Assembly: GCF_015207525.1 (NCBI RefSeq)
Contig: NZ_JADEWR010000002.1
Coordinates: forward strand, 12,501-76,500
Reading direction: 5' to 3'
DNA from: Nodosilinea sp. LEGE 06152
GTDB taxonomy: Bacteria; Cyanobacteriota; Cyanobacteriia; Phormidesmidales; Phormidesmidaceae
Length of the DNA stretch: 64,000 nt
Shown here: positions 1 through 8,614 of the stretch, one piece after another
How positions within the stretch are numbered: position 1 is the stretch's first letter
Layout: every line of letters starts with the position of its first letter
Notes under the pieces: generated by a model
Told to the model about the DNA's origin: nothing
Databases searched by the model: none
Seen by the model: the letters and a program-made list of their open reading frames with translations, nothing else
Made by a program: the position numbers and the translations under genes

Positions 1-81
1 ATCGCTTAACGGTGGTGGCAAGTTTGTTGAATACTATTAGAGGTAATGAGTGTGGGTCTGGGTTAGTAACCGGGGGGAGTT

Positions 82-969
82 GTGCACTTTCAGTCTGTAA
101 TTGCAACACTGAATGACTTTTGGGCTAAGCAGGGCTGCGTAATTATGCAGCCCTACGATACGGAGAAGGGAGCCGGGACGAAAAGCCCACACACGTTTTT
201 ACGGGCGCTAGGGCCAGAGCCTTGGGCGGTGGCCTATGCAGAACCCTGCAGGCGTCCAGCGGATGGGCGCTATGGGGAGAACCCGAACCGCTATCAACAT
301 TATTTTCAGTACCAGGTGTTGATTAAGCCATCACCTGAAAATATTCAGGAGACTTATATAGAGTCGCTGCGATCGCTAGGGATTAAACCGGAAGACCACG
401 ATATCCGGTTTGTGGAAGATAACTGGGAGGATGCGGCGGTAGGCGCTTGGGGCGTAGGCTGGGAGGTATGGCTGGACGGGATGGAGATTACTCAGTTCAC
501 CTATTTTCAACAGTGTGGGGGGATTGACTGCCGTCCGGTATCGATTGAACTGACCTACGGGTTGGAGCGATTGACAATGTATTTGCAGGAGGTGGATGCG
601 ATCGCAAAGATTCGCTGGAACGATCAGCTCACCTATGGCGATATCTATATGCAGGCGGAGGTCGAGAATTCGACGTACAACTTTGAGGCCTCAAACTCAG
701 AACTGCTGTTCACGCTGTTTGATTTGTACCAGCAGGAGGCAGAGCAGCTGATGGATCGAGGGCTAGTGCTGCCGAGCTATGACTATGTGCTGAAGTGTTC
801 ACACACTTTTAATCTGCTGGATGCGCGAGGCGTGATTTCGGTAACAGAGCGCACTCGATACATCCGCCAAGTACGAGGACTAGCCCGGCGAGTAGCGCAG
901 CTTTACCTAGAACAACGGGAGAAGCTAGGGTTTCCTCTGTTGACAAGCGGGCAGCAGAAAGTAGCTTAG
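82..969 (+). CDS. glyQ: Glycyl-tRNA synthetase alpha subunit
   Basis: Catalytic alpha chain of the bacterial alpha2beta2 glycyl-tRNA synthetase, which charges tRNA-Gly in the cytosol. The 295-residue length is normal for GlyQ. The class II core is visible: a motif 2 region beginning [19 protein letters not shown] near residue 54 and a motif 3 helix with ELTYGLERL near residue 155. The start is GTG at 82, placing the canonical [14 protein letters not shown]-terminus right after the initiator, with a G-rich ribosome site (GGGGGGAG) just upstream. The beta subunit gene glyS is not in the window, as is common in cyanobacteria where the two are unlinked. It converges on the aminotransferase gene. 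Confidence 0.97.
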   Translation: MHFQSVIATLNDFWAKQGCVIMQPYDTEKGAGTKSPHTFLRALGPEPWAVAYAEPCRRPADGRYGENPNRYQHYFQYQVLIKPSPENIQETYIESLRSLGIKPEDHDIRFVEDNWEDAAVGAWGVGWEVWLDGMEITQFTYFQQCGGIDCRPVSIELTYGLERLTMYLQEVDAIAKIRWNDQLTYGDIYMQAEVENSTYNFEASNSELLFTLFDLYQQEAEQLMDRGLVLPSYDYVLKCSHTFNLLDARGVISVTERTRYIRQVRGLARRVAQLYLEQREKLGFPLLTSGQQKVA

Positions 970-988
970 AAAATTACCTCGGCCAAGA

Positions 989-1017
989 AGGCGTCTCTAT
1001 AAGTTATGGAGACGCCT
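989..1017. terminator. Hairpin between convergent glyQ and aminotransferase genes
   Basis: A perfect 9-bp stem (AGGCGTCTC with GAGACGCCT) encloses an 11-nt loop in the 83-bp gap between two convergent genes. The U-run is weak on both strands, so it is probably a shared, modest terminator. Confidence 0.55.
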
Positions 1018-1052
1018 CCTCAGTTTGCTATGGTAGTCAGCGATTTGACGCG

Positions 1053-2219
1053 TTAAGCGGATTGACGCAGCACCGTCCCCAGAGCATGTAACAAAGTATC
1101 GACGTGCTTTGGCTGACTGTTGTAGCCCATCAGGCCAATTCGCCACACCTTGCCCCCAAGCTCTCCAAGGCCGCCACCGACTTCGATGTTGTAGTCGGTC
1201 ATGAGTTGGCGACCAACGGCTTTGGCATCGACACCGTCGGGCACGCGTACAGTAGTTAGGGTAGGTAGACGAAGGGATTCTTCAACGTGGCAGGTGAGGC
1301 CAAGGTCGGCTAACCCTTGCCAAAAGTAGGTGGCGGTTTGTTGATGGCGCTGCCAGCGAGTCTCTAGGCCTTCTTCGGCTAGCAGACGCAGAGCTTCGCG
1401 TAGAGCGTAGGTGAGATTGACTGGCGCGGTATGGTGATAAACCCGCTCTGGCCCCCAGTATTTGCGCAGCAGAGCCGCATCAAGATACCAGTTAGCGACG
1501 GGTTGGCGACGGCGCTCTAGCTTGGCGACGGCCCGAGGGCTCATGGTGAAGGGAGAAATACCGGGGGCGCAGCTCAGCCCTTTTTGGCTACAGCTGTAGG
1601 CTAGATCGACCTGCCATTCGTCGAGAAAAATTGGTACGCCGCCTAGGCTGGTAACAGTGTCGACCAGCAGCAAACAGTTGCGATCGGCGCAGGCTGATCC
1701 TAAACCTTCGAGGGGTTGGCGGACTCCAGTAGAGGTTTCGGCATGGACGATCGCCAGCACTGCGGGCCGATGCTCATCCAAAGCAACGGTTAGTTCCTCA
1801 AGGGTAAAAGCTTCGCCCCAGGGTCGGTGAATAGTGACGACATTGGCTCCGTAGCGTTGGGCCATATCGACAAGGCGATGGCCGAAGTAGCCTTTGACGG
1901 CGACAAGGATGCGATCGCCCGGCTCTACGGCATTGGCGATCGTGGCTTCCATTGCTGCAGACCCGGTACCGGCTACCGCATAGGTGAGGGGATTGGTGGT
2001 TTGCCAGGTGTAGCGCAGTAAGTCTTGCACCTCGTCCATCATCGCTAGATAAGCGGCATCGAGGTGGCCGATGGGCTGTTGGTTCATTGCCGCAATAACG
2101 CGAGGGTCGGCATTGGAAGGACCTGGCCCTAGCAGTAATCGCTTGGGCACCTCAAGGGGAGCGAGGGGAGCAGGGGGCGTTAGCCGAGTGGAAGGGGTAG
2201 GGGAGAGGGTGGTTGCCAT
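1053..2219 (-). CDS. PLP-dependent alanine/serine--glyoxylate aminotransferase
   Basis: Class V, fold-type I aminotransferase that probably converts glyoxylate to glycine using alanine or serine as donor, a step of cyanobacterial photorespiratory metabolism. Seen: LLGPGPSNADPRV near the N-terminus, the substrate/PLP region HAETSTGV, the PLP aspartate in LLVDTVTSLGG, and the Schiff-base lysine in SCSQKGLSCAPG (about Lys213 with the start used here). An in-frame extension reaches 2375, but its residues are atypical; I prefer the ATG at 2219 (MATTLSPTPSTRL), giving 388 residues, the usual family length. Donor preference cannot be read from the sequence. Confidence 0.92.
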   Translation of the reverse strand: MATTLSPTPSTRLTPPAPLAPLEVPKRLLLGPGPSNADPRVIAAMNQQPIGHLDAAYLAMMDEVQDLLRYTWQTTNPLTYAVAGTGSAAMEATIANAVEPGDRILVAVKGYFGHRLVDMAQRYGANVVTIHRPWGEAFTLEELTVALDEHRPAVLAIVHAETSTGVRQPLEGLGSACADRNCLLLVDTVTSLGGVPIFLDEWQVDLAYSCSQKGLSCAPGISPFTMSPRAVAKLERRRQPVANWYLDAALLRKYWGPERVYHHTAPVNLTYALREALRLLAEEGLETRWQRHQQTATYFWQGLADLGLTCHVEESLRLPTLTTVRVPDGVDAKAVGRQLMTDYNIEVGGGLGELGGKVWRIGLMGYNSQPKHVDTLLHALGTVLRQSA

Positions 2220-2476
2220 GAATTCACCGATGTTTAATTTTGAATTGACTTTGGATTGACTACTGAATGCAGAAATACATCTATTGCAGAATCTGTTGCA
2301 GAATCTGTAAGTTAAGCGTTTACAGTCGAAAAGACCAAAGTGATACGACGTCGAACATGAAAACGACAAAGGCACCAGCGGGGCAGATTAGCTGATTTCA
2401 TTCTCCTATGGAAGCGGCTTTTAGTAGCGTTGAGCACAGCTAGGGGAATGCCTGCACCAAGACCTGGCGGGTGGGC

Positions 2477-3961
2477 TTAAGTATCTGCTTTGGCAGGCGA
2501 TACTGACGAAGACTCTCTGGGGGAGACCCGCAGCCACACTACGAATAGTGTTCCTGGATGGGGAGGATAGGCGGCGGCCTCGGGGGGTAGCCAGGGGGTA
2601 CCCTGGACTGGGCTAATTAAGTCGACGTGCCCCCCCATACCCTGCACAAGATCTTGAACAATTGCTAAACCTAGACCAGTGCCGGGAATGTCACCCCGGG
2701 CCTGCACGCCGCGAAAGTGACGGGTAAACAGCTGCGGCTGATCGTCAGTGGGAATGCCCGCTCCGGTATCGCCCACGGCAATGCCCTGGAAGATCTGGGC
2801 GTTTAGCTGCTGAACTAGCCCGGCTGTTACCCACACCAGCGCTCCGGGGGAGGTGTACTTAAGCGCATTGTCGATCAGGTTGTGAAGCACCTCGCTCAGG
2901 GCGGCTGCGTCAAGCCAGACATCGGGTAGAGCGCTAGGAATGTAGTGCACCAAATGCAGCCCCCGCTCCTGGGCCAGGGGCAGAACTGACTGCACCAAGG
3001 GTAGAGCTACATCGGCGATCGCACCAGATTTTACGGTTAGCGATCGCCCCAGACCGTGACCCGTTGGGGCGATCGCCAGTCCACTGGGGATTTCTTTTGG
3101 GTCAAATGTAGCGGCAGCGTGCTCGGCAAAACCGACGGTTGAGCCGGGCAATAGTAGCCCACCCACCGAAGGACTGGTGGGCTGAGTAAGGGTTTCATCG
3201 ACGGTAGCGACAGCGTCATCAAAGTGCTGAGCCAAATCTTGCAAGCGTCGACTTTCACGCACAATACCCTCGGCAATGGGGCGATTGGTATCTTCGGGAG
3301 GCAGGCGCTTGACCATCAACTTGCCAAAGGTCTGCAACGCCGTCAACGGGTTGCGAAACTGGTGCAGCAGATCGTGGAAGGTTTCGGACTGGTCAGCCTG
3401 GTTGAGCTGGCGCTGGTTGAGCTGGCGCTGTAGCCACTGGCTGCGCTGATCCATAACGCAGGCGATCGCCAGAGTGCTAGCCACCTGCTCTGCCTGCTGA
3501 TAATCATCGGGCGTGAAGGGTTGGGCATCACGGGTGCTGACCATCATGCCGAGCACAATTCCCTCGTGAGTTAAGGGCAGCACCAGGGGATAGGCCGTCG
3601 TCTCGGCCCCTGCCCCTGGGGAGGCTAAACTTGAAGGCGAGGAGTAGGCCGACTGCTCGGGCTCGGTCGCCCTGGGGCGGGAAGACCAGTCGTCCAGCTG
3701 AACCGCAACTCGAGACAACTCCTGCCCGCTGCCTTTACCCTCACTTTCGCGATCAGAAACCGCTGCCAACCCTTCGCGCAGACCGTTCCAGAGATCGGCG
3801 GTCTCCGGGTATGCCACCAGGGGTACTAGGGTTGGGTTGATTGAGTCTGCCGCCGTTTCGACCAGGTAGACCACTGTCGACATTGCCCCTAAAGCCTGGG
3901 TCAGCAGGAGAACCTGGGACTGACACAGGGCCATAAATTCGGAGCTAGGGGAGCCAATCAT
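2477..3961 (-). CDS. GAF-domain sensor histidine kinase
   Basis: Cytoplasmic two-component sensor kinase of 494 residues with no membrane segment. The N-terminal ~170 residues resemble a GAF-type sensor domain interrupted by a Ser/Pro/Glu-rich insert (about 70-120). The dimerisation helix carries the phospho-acceptor His200 in HQFRNPLTAL. The ATPase domain follows: N box HNLIDNALKYTS, G1 VGDTGAGIP and G2 GTGLGLAIV. A perfect 15-bp tandem duplication gives QRQLNQRQLN just before the H-box, extending the signalling helix. No partner response regulator lies next to it, so the target and signal are unknown. It is divergent from the DUF3155 gene. Confidence 0.9.
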   Translation of the reverse strand: MIGSPSSEFMALCQSQVLLLTQALGAMSTVVYLVETAADSINPTLVPLVAYPETADLWNGLREGLAAVSDRESEGKGSGQELSRVAVQLDDWSSRPRATEPEQSAYSSPSSLASPGAGAETTAYPLVLPLTHEGIVLGMMVSTRDAQPFTPDDYQQAEQVASTLAIACVMDQRSQWLQRQLNQRQLNQADQSETFHDLLHQFRNPLTALQTFGKLMVKRLPPEDTNRPIAEGIVRESRRLQDLAQHFDDAVATVDETLTQPTSPSVGGLLLPGSTVGFAEHAAATFDPKEIPSGLAIAPTGHGLGRSLTVKSGAIADVALPLVQSVLPLAQERGLHLVHYIPSALPDVWLDAAALSEVLHNLIDNALKYTSPGALVWVTAGLVQQLNAQIFQGIAVGDTGAGIPTDDQPQLFTRHFRGVQARGDIPGTGLGLAIVQDLVQGMGGHVDLISPVQGTPWLPPEAAAYPPHPGTLFVVWLRVSPRESSSVSPAKADT

Positions 3962-4190
3962 GGCGAAGCAACTTAAGAGTTTGACGGAAGAATAATTAAA
4001 GTTTTGTCAATTTTTTAACAATTCTGTTCAGGCCTATCTCCATTGAACACCCTTGTAACCGTTACAAGTTATGGTTTGTAGCACTTTAGACCCAATTTTT
4101 AAGAGAAGTTGAAATTCTTATTTTGAGCCTATATACTTGGCCTGGTTAACAAATTTTGTAACCGAAACTACATCCAAATATCCACTGAGA

Positions 4191-4207
4191 GGGAGGTAGG
4201 CAACTTG
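4191..4207 (+). promoter_or_regulatory. Strong ribosome site for a TTG start
   Basis: GGGAGG at 4191-4196 lies 8 nt before TTG at 4205. Only this start yields the family-typical ARRRKRKSRRRLEGRR N-terminus, so the site fixes an unusual TTG initiation codon. Confidence 0.7.
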
Positions 4208-4531
4208 GCAAGGAGACGCAAGCGTAAGAGTCGTCGTCGCTTAGAAGGCCGTCGCATCTTAGAGGCTGTTCCTCAGTATAGTATTGAGAGCGGCAACGAA
4301 AAACCCGTAACCGCAGCTCGGAATTTTATTCATTCCGAGGGCATCGCCCCCCCAGCCCTGCTGCTGGTTAAACGGAACGAGCATACTACTGACCGGTACT
4401 TTTGGGCCGAGAAGGGTTTGTTTGGAGCCCAGTACGTTGAAGAGAATCATTTTCTCTTCCCCAGTCTACGAGTACTGCTTGGCGAAGAAGATGAAGAGAA
4501 TTCTTCAGCCCTAGAGACCCTGACTCACTAA
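4205..4531 (+). CDS. DUF3155 family protein
   Basis: Small (108 residues) protein of the DUF3155 family, which is essentially restricted to cyanobacteria and has no known function. The first 17 residues are strongly basic (ARRRKRKSRRRLEGRR), suggesting RNA or DNA contact (inference). The middle is the family signature, with VTAARNFI, PALLLVKRNEHTTDRYFW and EKGLFGAQYVEENHFLFPSL. The tail is acidic (GEEDEENSS). It initiates at TTG with a strong ribosome site and is followed by an intrinsic terminator that overlaps the end of the convergent CCB1 gene. Confidence 0.9.
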   Translation: MARRRKRKSRRRLEGRRILEAVPQYSIESGNEKPVTAARNFIHSEGIAPPALLLVKRNEHTTDRYFWAEKGLFGAQYVEENHFLFPSLRVLLGEEDEENSSALETLTH

Positions 4532-4614
4532 ACCAGATAGACTGCTGACCAGCCCAGCTGGTTTAGCGGGGTTGACTGAGTCATCGTATCCAGTAGCGCA
4601 AAGCTAAGTACCGA

Positions 4615-4643
4615 AAAGCTAGCCTAAGGGCTAGCTTTTTTTT
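4615..4643. terminator. Intrinsic terminator downstream of DUF3155
   Basis: A 10-bp perfect stem (AAAGCTAGCC / GGCTAGCTTT) with a 4-nt loop is followed on the plus strand by a run of eight T (4636-4643). The left arm contains the stop codon of the convergent CCB1 gene (4624-4626). On the minus strand a TTTT tract follows the stem, so it may work in both directions. Confidence 0.88.
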
Positions 4644-5175
4644 CGGTTTCACGCTGTAGATCTTGCTCTAGGGCAATCAGCTCGTCCCGATGGGCGGTGA
4701 TGGTGACGGTGGCAGACGGGCGGGTAGGGTCTTCTGATGAGGCCTCCGGGCGGACCTGAAGAATGATGTCTTCGTCGCGGTCTGACCCTCGCCAGTAAAA
4801 CCAACCAGCCACTGGCGCGACCCCAACCAATGCCCAGAAAACAGTACCGTAGGCAGGCCATAAATTGGTCAGCACTAGTGCAAAGCACAGTCCACCAATA
4901 GCGGCTAGTAGGGTTAAAAAACCGGCTAAAAATAGGCTAGGCCGCACTCGTCCTTGTAGCACAATGCGCTGAGCCTCGACCTCGGCGGCCGTTACCCTGT
5001 AGGCCCGTTCTTCAAAATGGGTAGTTAGCGTTTGCAGCAGGGTGAGCGGCGCTACGGGGCGGGCGAGCGTTAGGGTTTCTATGCGATCTTTAGTAGATGC
5101 CCGAATAAAAAAGACTAACCCCACCATCATGAGCAGGGTTAGAAAGAGGGTTGAGTAGGTTATGGTTTCAGTCAC
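4624..5175 (-). CDS. CCB1-like cytochrome b6f cofactor assembly protein (DUF3529)
   Basis: Membrane protein of 183 residues matching the CCB1 family (cofactor assembly of complex C), which helps attach the c-type heme (heme ci) to cytochrome b6 on the stromal/cytoplasmic side of the thylakoid. Seen: an N-terminal membrane segment (about 5-24), a soluble loop with the family-like IVLQGRVRPS, then two closely spaced membrane segments (about 80-125) followed by WFYWRGSDRDEDI, which parallels the YYWKKASRKEE stretch I recall from plant CCB1. The C-terminal part is cytoplasmic with an acidic and basic helix. Function is inferred from the plant family. Confidence 0.82.
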   Translation of the reverse strand: MTETITYSTLFLTLLMMVGLVFFIRASTKDRIETLTLARPVAPLTLLQTLTTHFEERAYRVTAAEVEAQRIVLQGRVRPSLFLAGFLTLLAAIGGLCFALVLTNLWPAYGTVFWALVGVAPVAGWFYWRGSDRDEDIILQVRPEASSEDPTRPSATVTITAHRDELIALEQDLQRETEKKASP

Positions 5176-5272
5176 GGGTGGGCCAACTGGGGTACCTCTC
5201 TAGGGTACGGAATGATGGATCATTCAGGTAGGCCCAGTCTGGTTAATAGCCCTTGAGAGTTTGAACGGCCTG

Positions 5273-5662
5273 TCACCGCCGTGGGGAAGAGTAAGCAGGG
5301 CTTTGAGCGGTGGTGGGCCGCACCGGATCGCCCATGTAGGTTTTCCAGAATTCGGCTAGCTCCTCAGACTGCAGCCGCCAGTCAGGGTTGAGGCGGTACA
5401 TGCGGCGGGGGCGGCCCCGGCCTTCTACCTTTTTCCAATAGCCATCAATAGCGTTTTCGTCTTCTAAAAACTTAAGCGCTCCGTACAGTACGGTGTCAGA
5501 TAAGCGATAGTGGGGATAGTTGTGAGTCAACCGCTGGATCAACTCAGTACCGTAGGAATCTTGCTGAAGCAACACCGACAACACATAACAGACGGCAAGC
5601 TCTTTGTTGAGGTAGATTGGCGGTGGATCCTCGAAGAACTGATAAATATCCTCAAATTTCAT
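5273..5662 (-). CDS. PadR family transcriptional regulator
   Basis: DNA-binding regulator of 129 residues with a PadR winged helix. Seen: the recognition region beginning AVCYVLSVLLQQDSYGTELI, the helix-turn-helix LSDTVLYGALKFLEDENAI, and a wing with a basic GRGRPRRMYRL. The N-terminus KFEDIYQFFEDPPPIYLNKEL is typical of a cyanobacterial subgroup. The effector and targets are unknown. It lies alone between the CCB1 gene and the DUF3084 gene, all on the minus strand, with about 100-200 bp on each side, so it may be transcribed separately. Confidence 0.88.
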   Translation of the reverse strand: MKFEDIYQFFEDPPPIYLNKELAVCYVLSVLLQQDSYGTELIQRLTHNYPHYRLSDTVLYGALKFLEDENAIDGYWKKVEGRGRPRRMYRLNPDWRLQSEELAEFWKTYMGDPVRPTTAQSPAYSSPRR

Positions 5663-5870
5663 GGGATCGCTCCAGATATATTAAAGTTTGCCTGCTTCGA
5701 CACAGACCAGGGCTAAAAGCAATTGATTAGCAGCTGACAGTTAGGCTAATTCTAAACACAGGTGATCCCCACCGTATAGAAGTGGGGGTATATGGTAACT
5801 ATCTGCAAATTTTTTTAGACATTATTAAATATTCGCCGTCAAGGATAATTAATCTTGGATCCTAATAGGG

Positions 5871-7283
5871 TTAGCGACCCGTGGAATTGGAGCGATTATC
5901 GCCATTCTCCAACAGCGTAGGAGCTACGTCCGTTTGAAATAGGATTTGCCCGTCACGCACAGCGGCTAAATTGATCTGCACTGGCCCGGCTGTAAAAATA
6001 TCGGTTGCGGCAATGGCCTGGAAATCAACGGCCTGCCCGGATTGCTGTACCGCCTCTAGAAAGTTCAGAATGGTTTCAGGGCGGTTGTCAGCTACCTGCA
6101 GGTTATCGCTGACAATGCCGTCTTGGCGAGCCCGAAACTGGGTGGCGGCCAATAGCAGATTGAGCCGTTCAAGCAGCTGGCGGTTTCCAAACGGTGGCGG
6201 ATCGAGCGCTACGGTGGCCAACAGCTCGCCCTCGGCATAAATTTGCTGGTTGGGGGTGGCGTCGATGAATACCTGAATGCAGGGTTCGCCTCGCTGTAGG
6301 ACGCAGGGTTCACCGGTGATGTAGTTGGCCGCCGACAGCAGGCGCACGACGTAGTCTTCGCCTGTGGCTAGACGGTCAATGAGGGCTTCGACCTCGCGAT
6401 TGCCAATTAGCAAAATTTGCTGATCCACTGGCGTACCAGGGGCAATGGCGCGAGAAACGATGCGGTTAGCTTCCTGCAGAAATTCGGTTACAAATTCTTC
6501 GGCCTGAGCGCGGTTTTCGGCCCGCCCCTGCCCTGCCAAAATCTCCTGGTTGCGGTTGAGGGCAATGTTGCCGCGAAAAAGCCCTTGGTACTGAGTTTGC
6601 AGTGCCGCTACCTGCTGCTCTAAAAAGTCTTGCTGGGACTCGAGGTCGGCCAGCAGCTGCTCGCGTTCGGCAATCTGCTGATCCCGCTGGGCAATCTGCT
6701 GGTCAAGCTCAGCAATGGCGCGATCGCGCTGGGCAATCTGGCTGCTAATGGTGGCCTGCTGCTGCAGCAAGCGATCGCGCTCTACCCGCAGCGTAGCGGT
6801 CGACTGTCGCAGCGTTTCAGCCTGCTGCGAGACGGTGTCTAGCTGGCCGAGGGTTTGGCGCAGCTCTTCCTCGGTGGCATCCTGCTGCAAGACGGCCCGA
6901 TTGAGTGATTCATTCACTTCCTGAAGCCGCCCTAGGGCTCGCTGGCGCTCAGCTGTGGCTGATTCTAAATCAGCTTCAACGTTTTCCTGCGTCGCCTGGG
7001 CCTGGGCCAGGTCGGCCTCGGCACTGGCCAGATCGTCCTGAATGCGGCCCAGCTCAAATACTCCAGTACGCAGCTGGCTGCTCACCCCGAACAGCAGGGC
7101 CAGCGTCGAGGCTGAAATGATGCTCCCCGTAGCAGTGCTGACTACCGTCGCCGTTTGCCGAGGACGCATGTTGAAGAGGCTGAGGCGGGCCTTGCCCACT
7201 CGCGTACCAATGCGATCGCCCAGGGTGGCAATGACTCCCCCCAACATTAAGACCGCCAAAATTAATACGTACCCAGAAACCAT
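5871..7283 (-). CDS. DUF3084 membrane-anchored coiled-coil protein
   Basis: 470-residue protein of the DUF3084 family. Two membrane segments lie near the N-terminus (about 3-23 and 50-70), separated by a basic loop (GTRVGKARLSLFNMRPRQ). A long coiled coil rich in Ala, Gln, Glu and Arg follows (about 80-235), with regular heptads such as QIAQRDRAIAELDQQIAQRD. A globular C-terminal domain contains GNREVEALIDRLATGEDYVV. The family is widespread in cyanobacteria and has no assigned role; the layout suggests an envelope scaffold or partner-binding protein (inference). It lies directly downstream of ntcA in the same direction, with a 133-bp gap. Confidence 0.88.
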   Translation of the reverse strand: MVSGYVLILAVLMLGGVIATLGDRIGTRVGKARLSLFNMRPRQTATVVSTATGSIISASTLALLFGVSSQLRTGVFELGRIQDDLASAEADLAQAQATQENVEADLESATAERQRALGRLQEVNESLNRAVLQQDATEEELRQTLGQLDTVSQQAETLRQSTATLRVERDRLLQQQATISSQIAQRDRAIAELDQQIAQRDQQIAEREQLLADLESQQDFLEQQVAALQTQYQGLFRGNIALNRNQEILAGQGRAENRAQAEEFVTEFLQEANRIVSRAIAPGTPVDQQILLIGNREVEALIDRLATGEDYVVRLLSAANYITGEPCVLQRGEPCIQVFIDATPNQQIYAEGELLATVALDPPPFGNRQLLERLNLLLAATQFRARQDGIVSDNLQVADNRPETILNFLEAVQQSGQAVDFQAIAATDIFTAGPVQINLAAVRDGQILFQTDVAPTLLENGDNRSNSTGR

Positions 7284-7416
7284 GCACCAGCCACAGGGGA
7301 GTTTGCATTTACTCTACTGCATGGGTTGGGCTCTTGTACGCCCAGGTCAAACCGACTAACCGCCTCAGCCCCAGCCTCAGACCAGACCATCGTTGTGCCC
7401 TTGGCTTAGCCACCGT

Positions 7417-8088
7417 CTAGGTAAACTGCTGACTCAGGTTGACCGGGTCGTGAACGGTGATCTTCTTTTTATAAATAGAGATCATGCCCTCCTGGCGCAA
7501 ATCGCCCAGTAGGCGAGTGACGGTGACTCGAGTTGAGCCAATCGCCTCAGCGATCGCCTGGTGGGAGAGCTTGAGGTCAATCGTGATCCCGTCCTGGCTT
7601 GGAACGCCAAAATCGCGGCAGAGAATCAGCAGGAAACTGACCAGTCGCGATCCCATATCGCGGTGAGCCAGCGTTTCAATCATCATTTCGGTCTGCAAAA
7701 TCCGAGACGATAGCCCTCGCAGCATCAGCAGCGCCAGCTCAGGATTCTCCTCTAGGGACTGCTCAACCTGCTCAATGGGCACCGACAGCAGCTCGACCGG
7801 CGTAAATGCCACGGAGTGATAAAAGCGATCGGACCGATTGCCCGTAATCAGTGACAGCACCCCAAACACGCTGTTTTCTCGCAGCAGGGCCACCGTAATT
7901 TCTTCTCCCGCCTCGTATACTCGCGATAGCTTAACGGCTCCCTTGAGCAAAAAATAGACGCGTTCGGCGGGGTCTCCCGGAAAGAAAATAGTCTTGCCCC
8001 GATCGTAGGACTCAACAACTGGGGGAAACGCCCCCCCAGACAGCTGGCGGAAGACATTGGCAAGCGGCTTATCTTGGGTCACTACCAT
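7417..8088 (-). CDS. ntcA: Global nitrogen regulator NtcA
   Basis: CRP/FNR-family activator that senses 2-oxoglutarate and controls nitrogen assimilation in cyanobacteria, binding GTA-N8-TAC sites. At 223 residues it has the usual length. The cyclic-nucleotide-binding fold covers about residues 20-130 ([31 protein letters not shown]). The C-terminal helix-turn-helix is [20 protein letters not shown] near residues 174-193, the recognition helix diagnostic for NtcA. A perfect NtcA box lies 196 bp upstream of the start, consistent with the autoregulation known for ntcA. Confidence 0.97.
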   Translation of the reverse strand: MVVTQDKPLANVFRQLSGGAFPPVVESYDRGKTIFFPGDPAERVYFLLKGAVKLSRVYEAGEEITVALLRENSVFGVLSLITGNRSDRFYHSVAFTPVELLSVPIEQVEQSLEENPELALLMLRGLSSRILQTEMMIETLAHRDMGSRLVSFLLILCRDFGVPSQDGITIDLKLSHQAIAEAIGSTRVTVTRLLGDLRQEGMISIYKKKITVHDPVNLSQQFT

Positions 8089-8283
8089 AAACGTTTTGCT
8101 AAGAGCATCACAGAGGGCATCTGCACTGAAATTGCTATTCTATGCCGCCAAATTATGGCTGAGCCCTCAGTACAGACCACCTTGGGCACCAAGCATAGAG
8201 CAGTTTGATCGGTCTGGCACATTAGATAATGCAAACGTTCCATGACTTTAGATCACTTAACCTCAACTACCTGGAAGGCGTTT

Positions 8284-8297
8284 GTATAGCACGCTAC
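8284..8297. promoter_or_regulatory. NtcA-binding box (GTA-N8-TAC)
   Basis: GTATAGCACGCTAC matches the palindromic NtcA consensus exactly. It sits 196 bp upstream of the ntcA start and 318 bp upstream of thrC in their shared divergent region. An ideally spaced -10 about 22 bp away on the ntcA side is not obvious, though TA-rich hexamers occur nearby. Confidence 0.72.
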
Positions 8298-8503
8298 TTT
8301 GTCAATCCCTAGGCGGTTTTTTCCGTTGTCAAAGTGACTTCTATAACCCAGCTTCCTCCCCGTTTACCTCAGGCCAACTTCAGGCTAAAGCAGTAGGTGC
8401 ACAAGGAAGAATGGCCCAAGTAGCTGCTGCAAACCTAAATTAGCCCAGAGGACAGTTTTGATAGATTGTTGGCCACGGGTGCGAAGCCCTGGGCACCAAG
8501 GAT

Positions 8504-8540
8504 TCAAACATACCCGACAAAAATAGTCGGGTATGTTTGA
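8504..8540 (+). promoter_or_regulatory. Perfect 15-bp hairpin in the thrC leader
   Basis: TCAAACATACCCGAC pairs exactly with GTCGGGTATGTTTGA around the 7-nt loop AAAAATA. It ends 74 bp before the thrC ATG. No U-run follows on either strand, so it is not a standard terminator. A leader element, RNA stabiliser or protein-binding palindrome is possible. Confidence 0.6.
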
Positions 8541-8614
8541 CCAGATCTTGTTTTCGGTGTTACGTTCTGAATACCTAATTCAGCAAGACCTCTACCAGAC
8601 TCTAGAGAACCGCC

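Larger units (their letters stand above)
8089..8614. other. Divergent intergenic region between ntcA and thrC
   Basis: 526 bp without a convincing gene. It holds the NtcA box at 8284-8297 and a long perfect hairpin at 8504-8540, preceded by a weaker GGTGC/GCACC inverted repeat (about 8477-8497). Promoters of both flanking genes must lie here. Confidence 0.7.

Noticed and set aside
2220..2375. 52-residue N-terminal extension of the aminotransferase
   Set aside because: Cys/Ser/Phe-rich and unlike the family; a family-length protein starts at 2219.
8461..8540. tRNA-like fold before thrC
   Set aside because: Only a simple long hairpin; no cloverleaf, no T-loop GGTTCGA and no anticodon arm.
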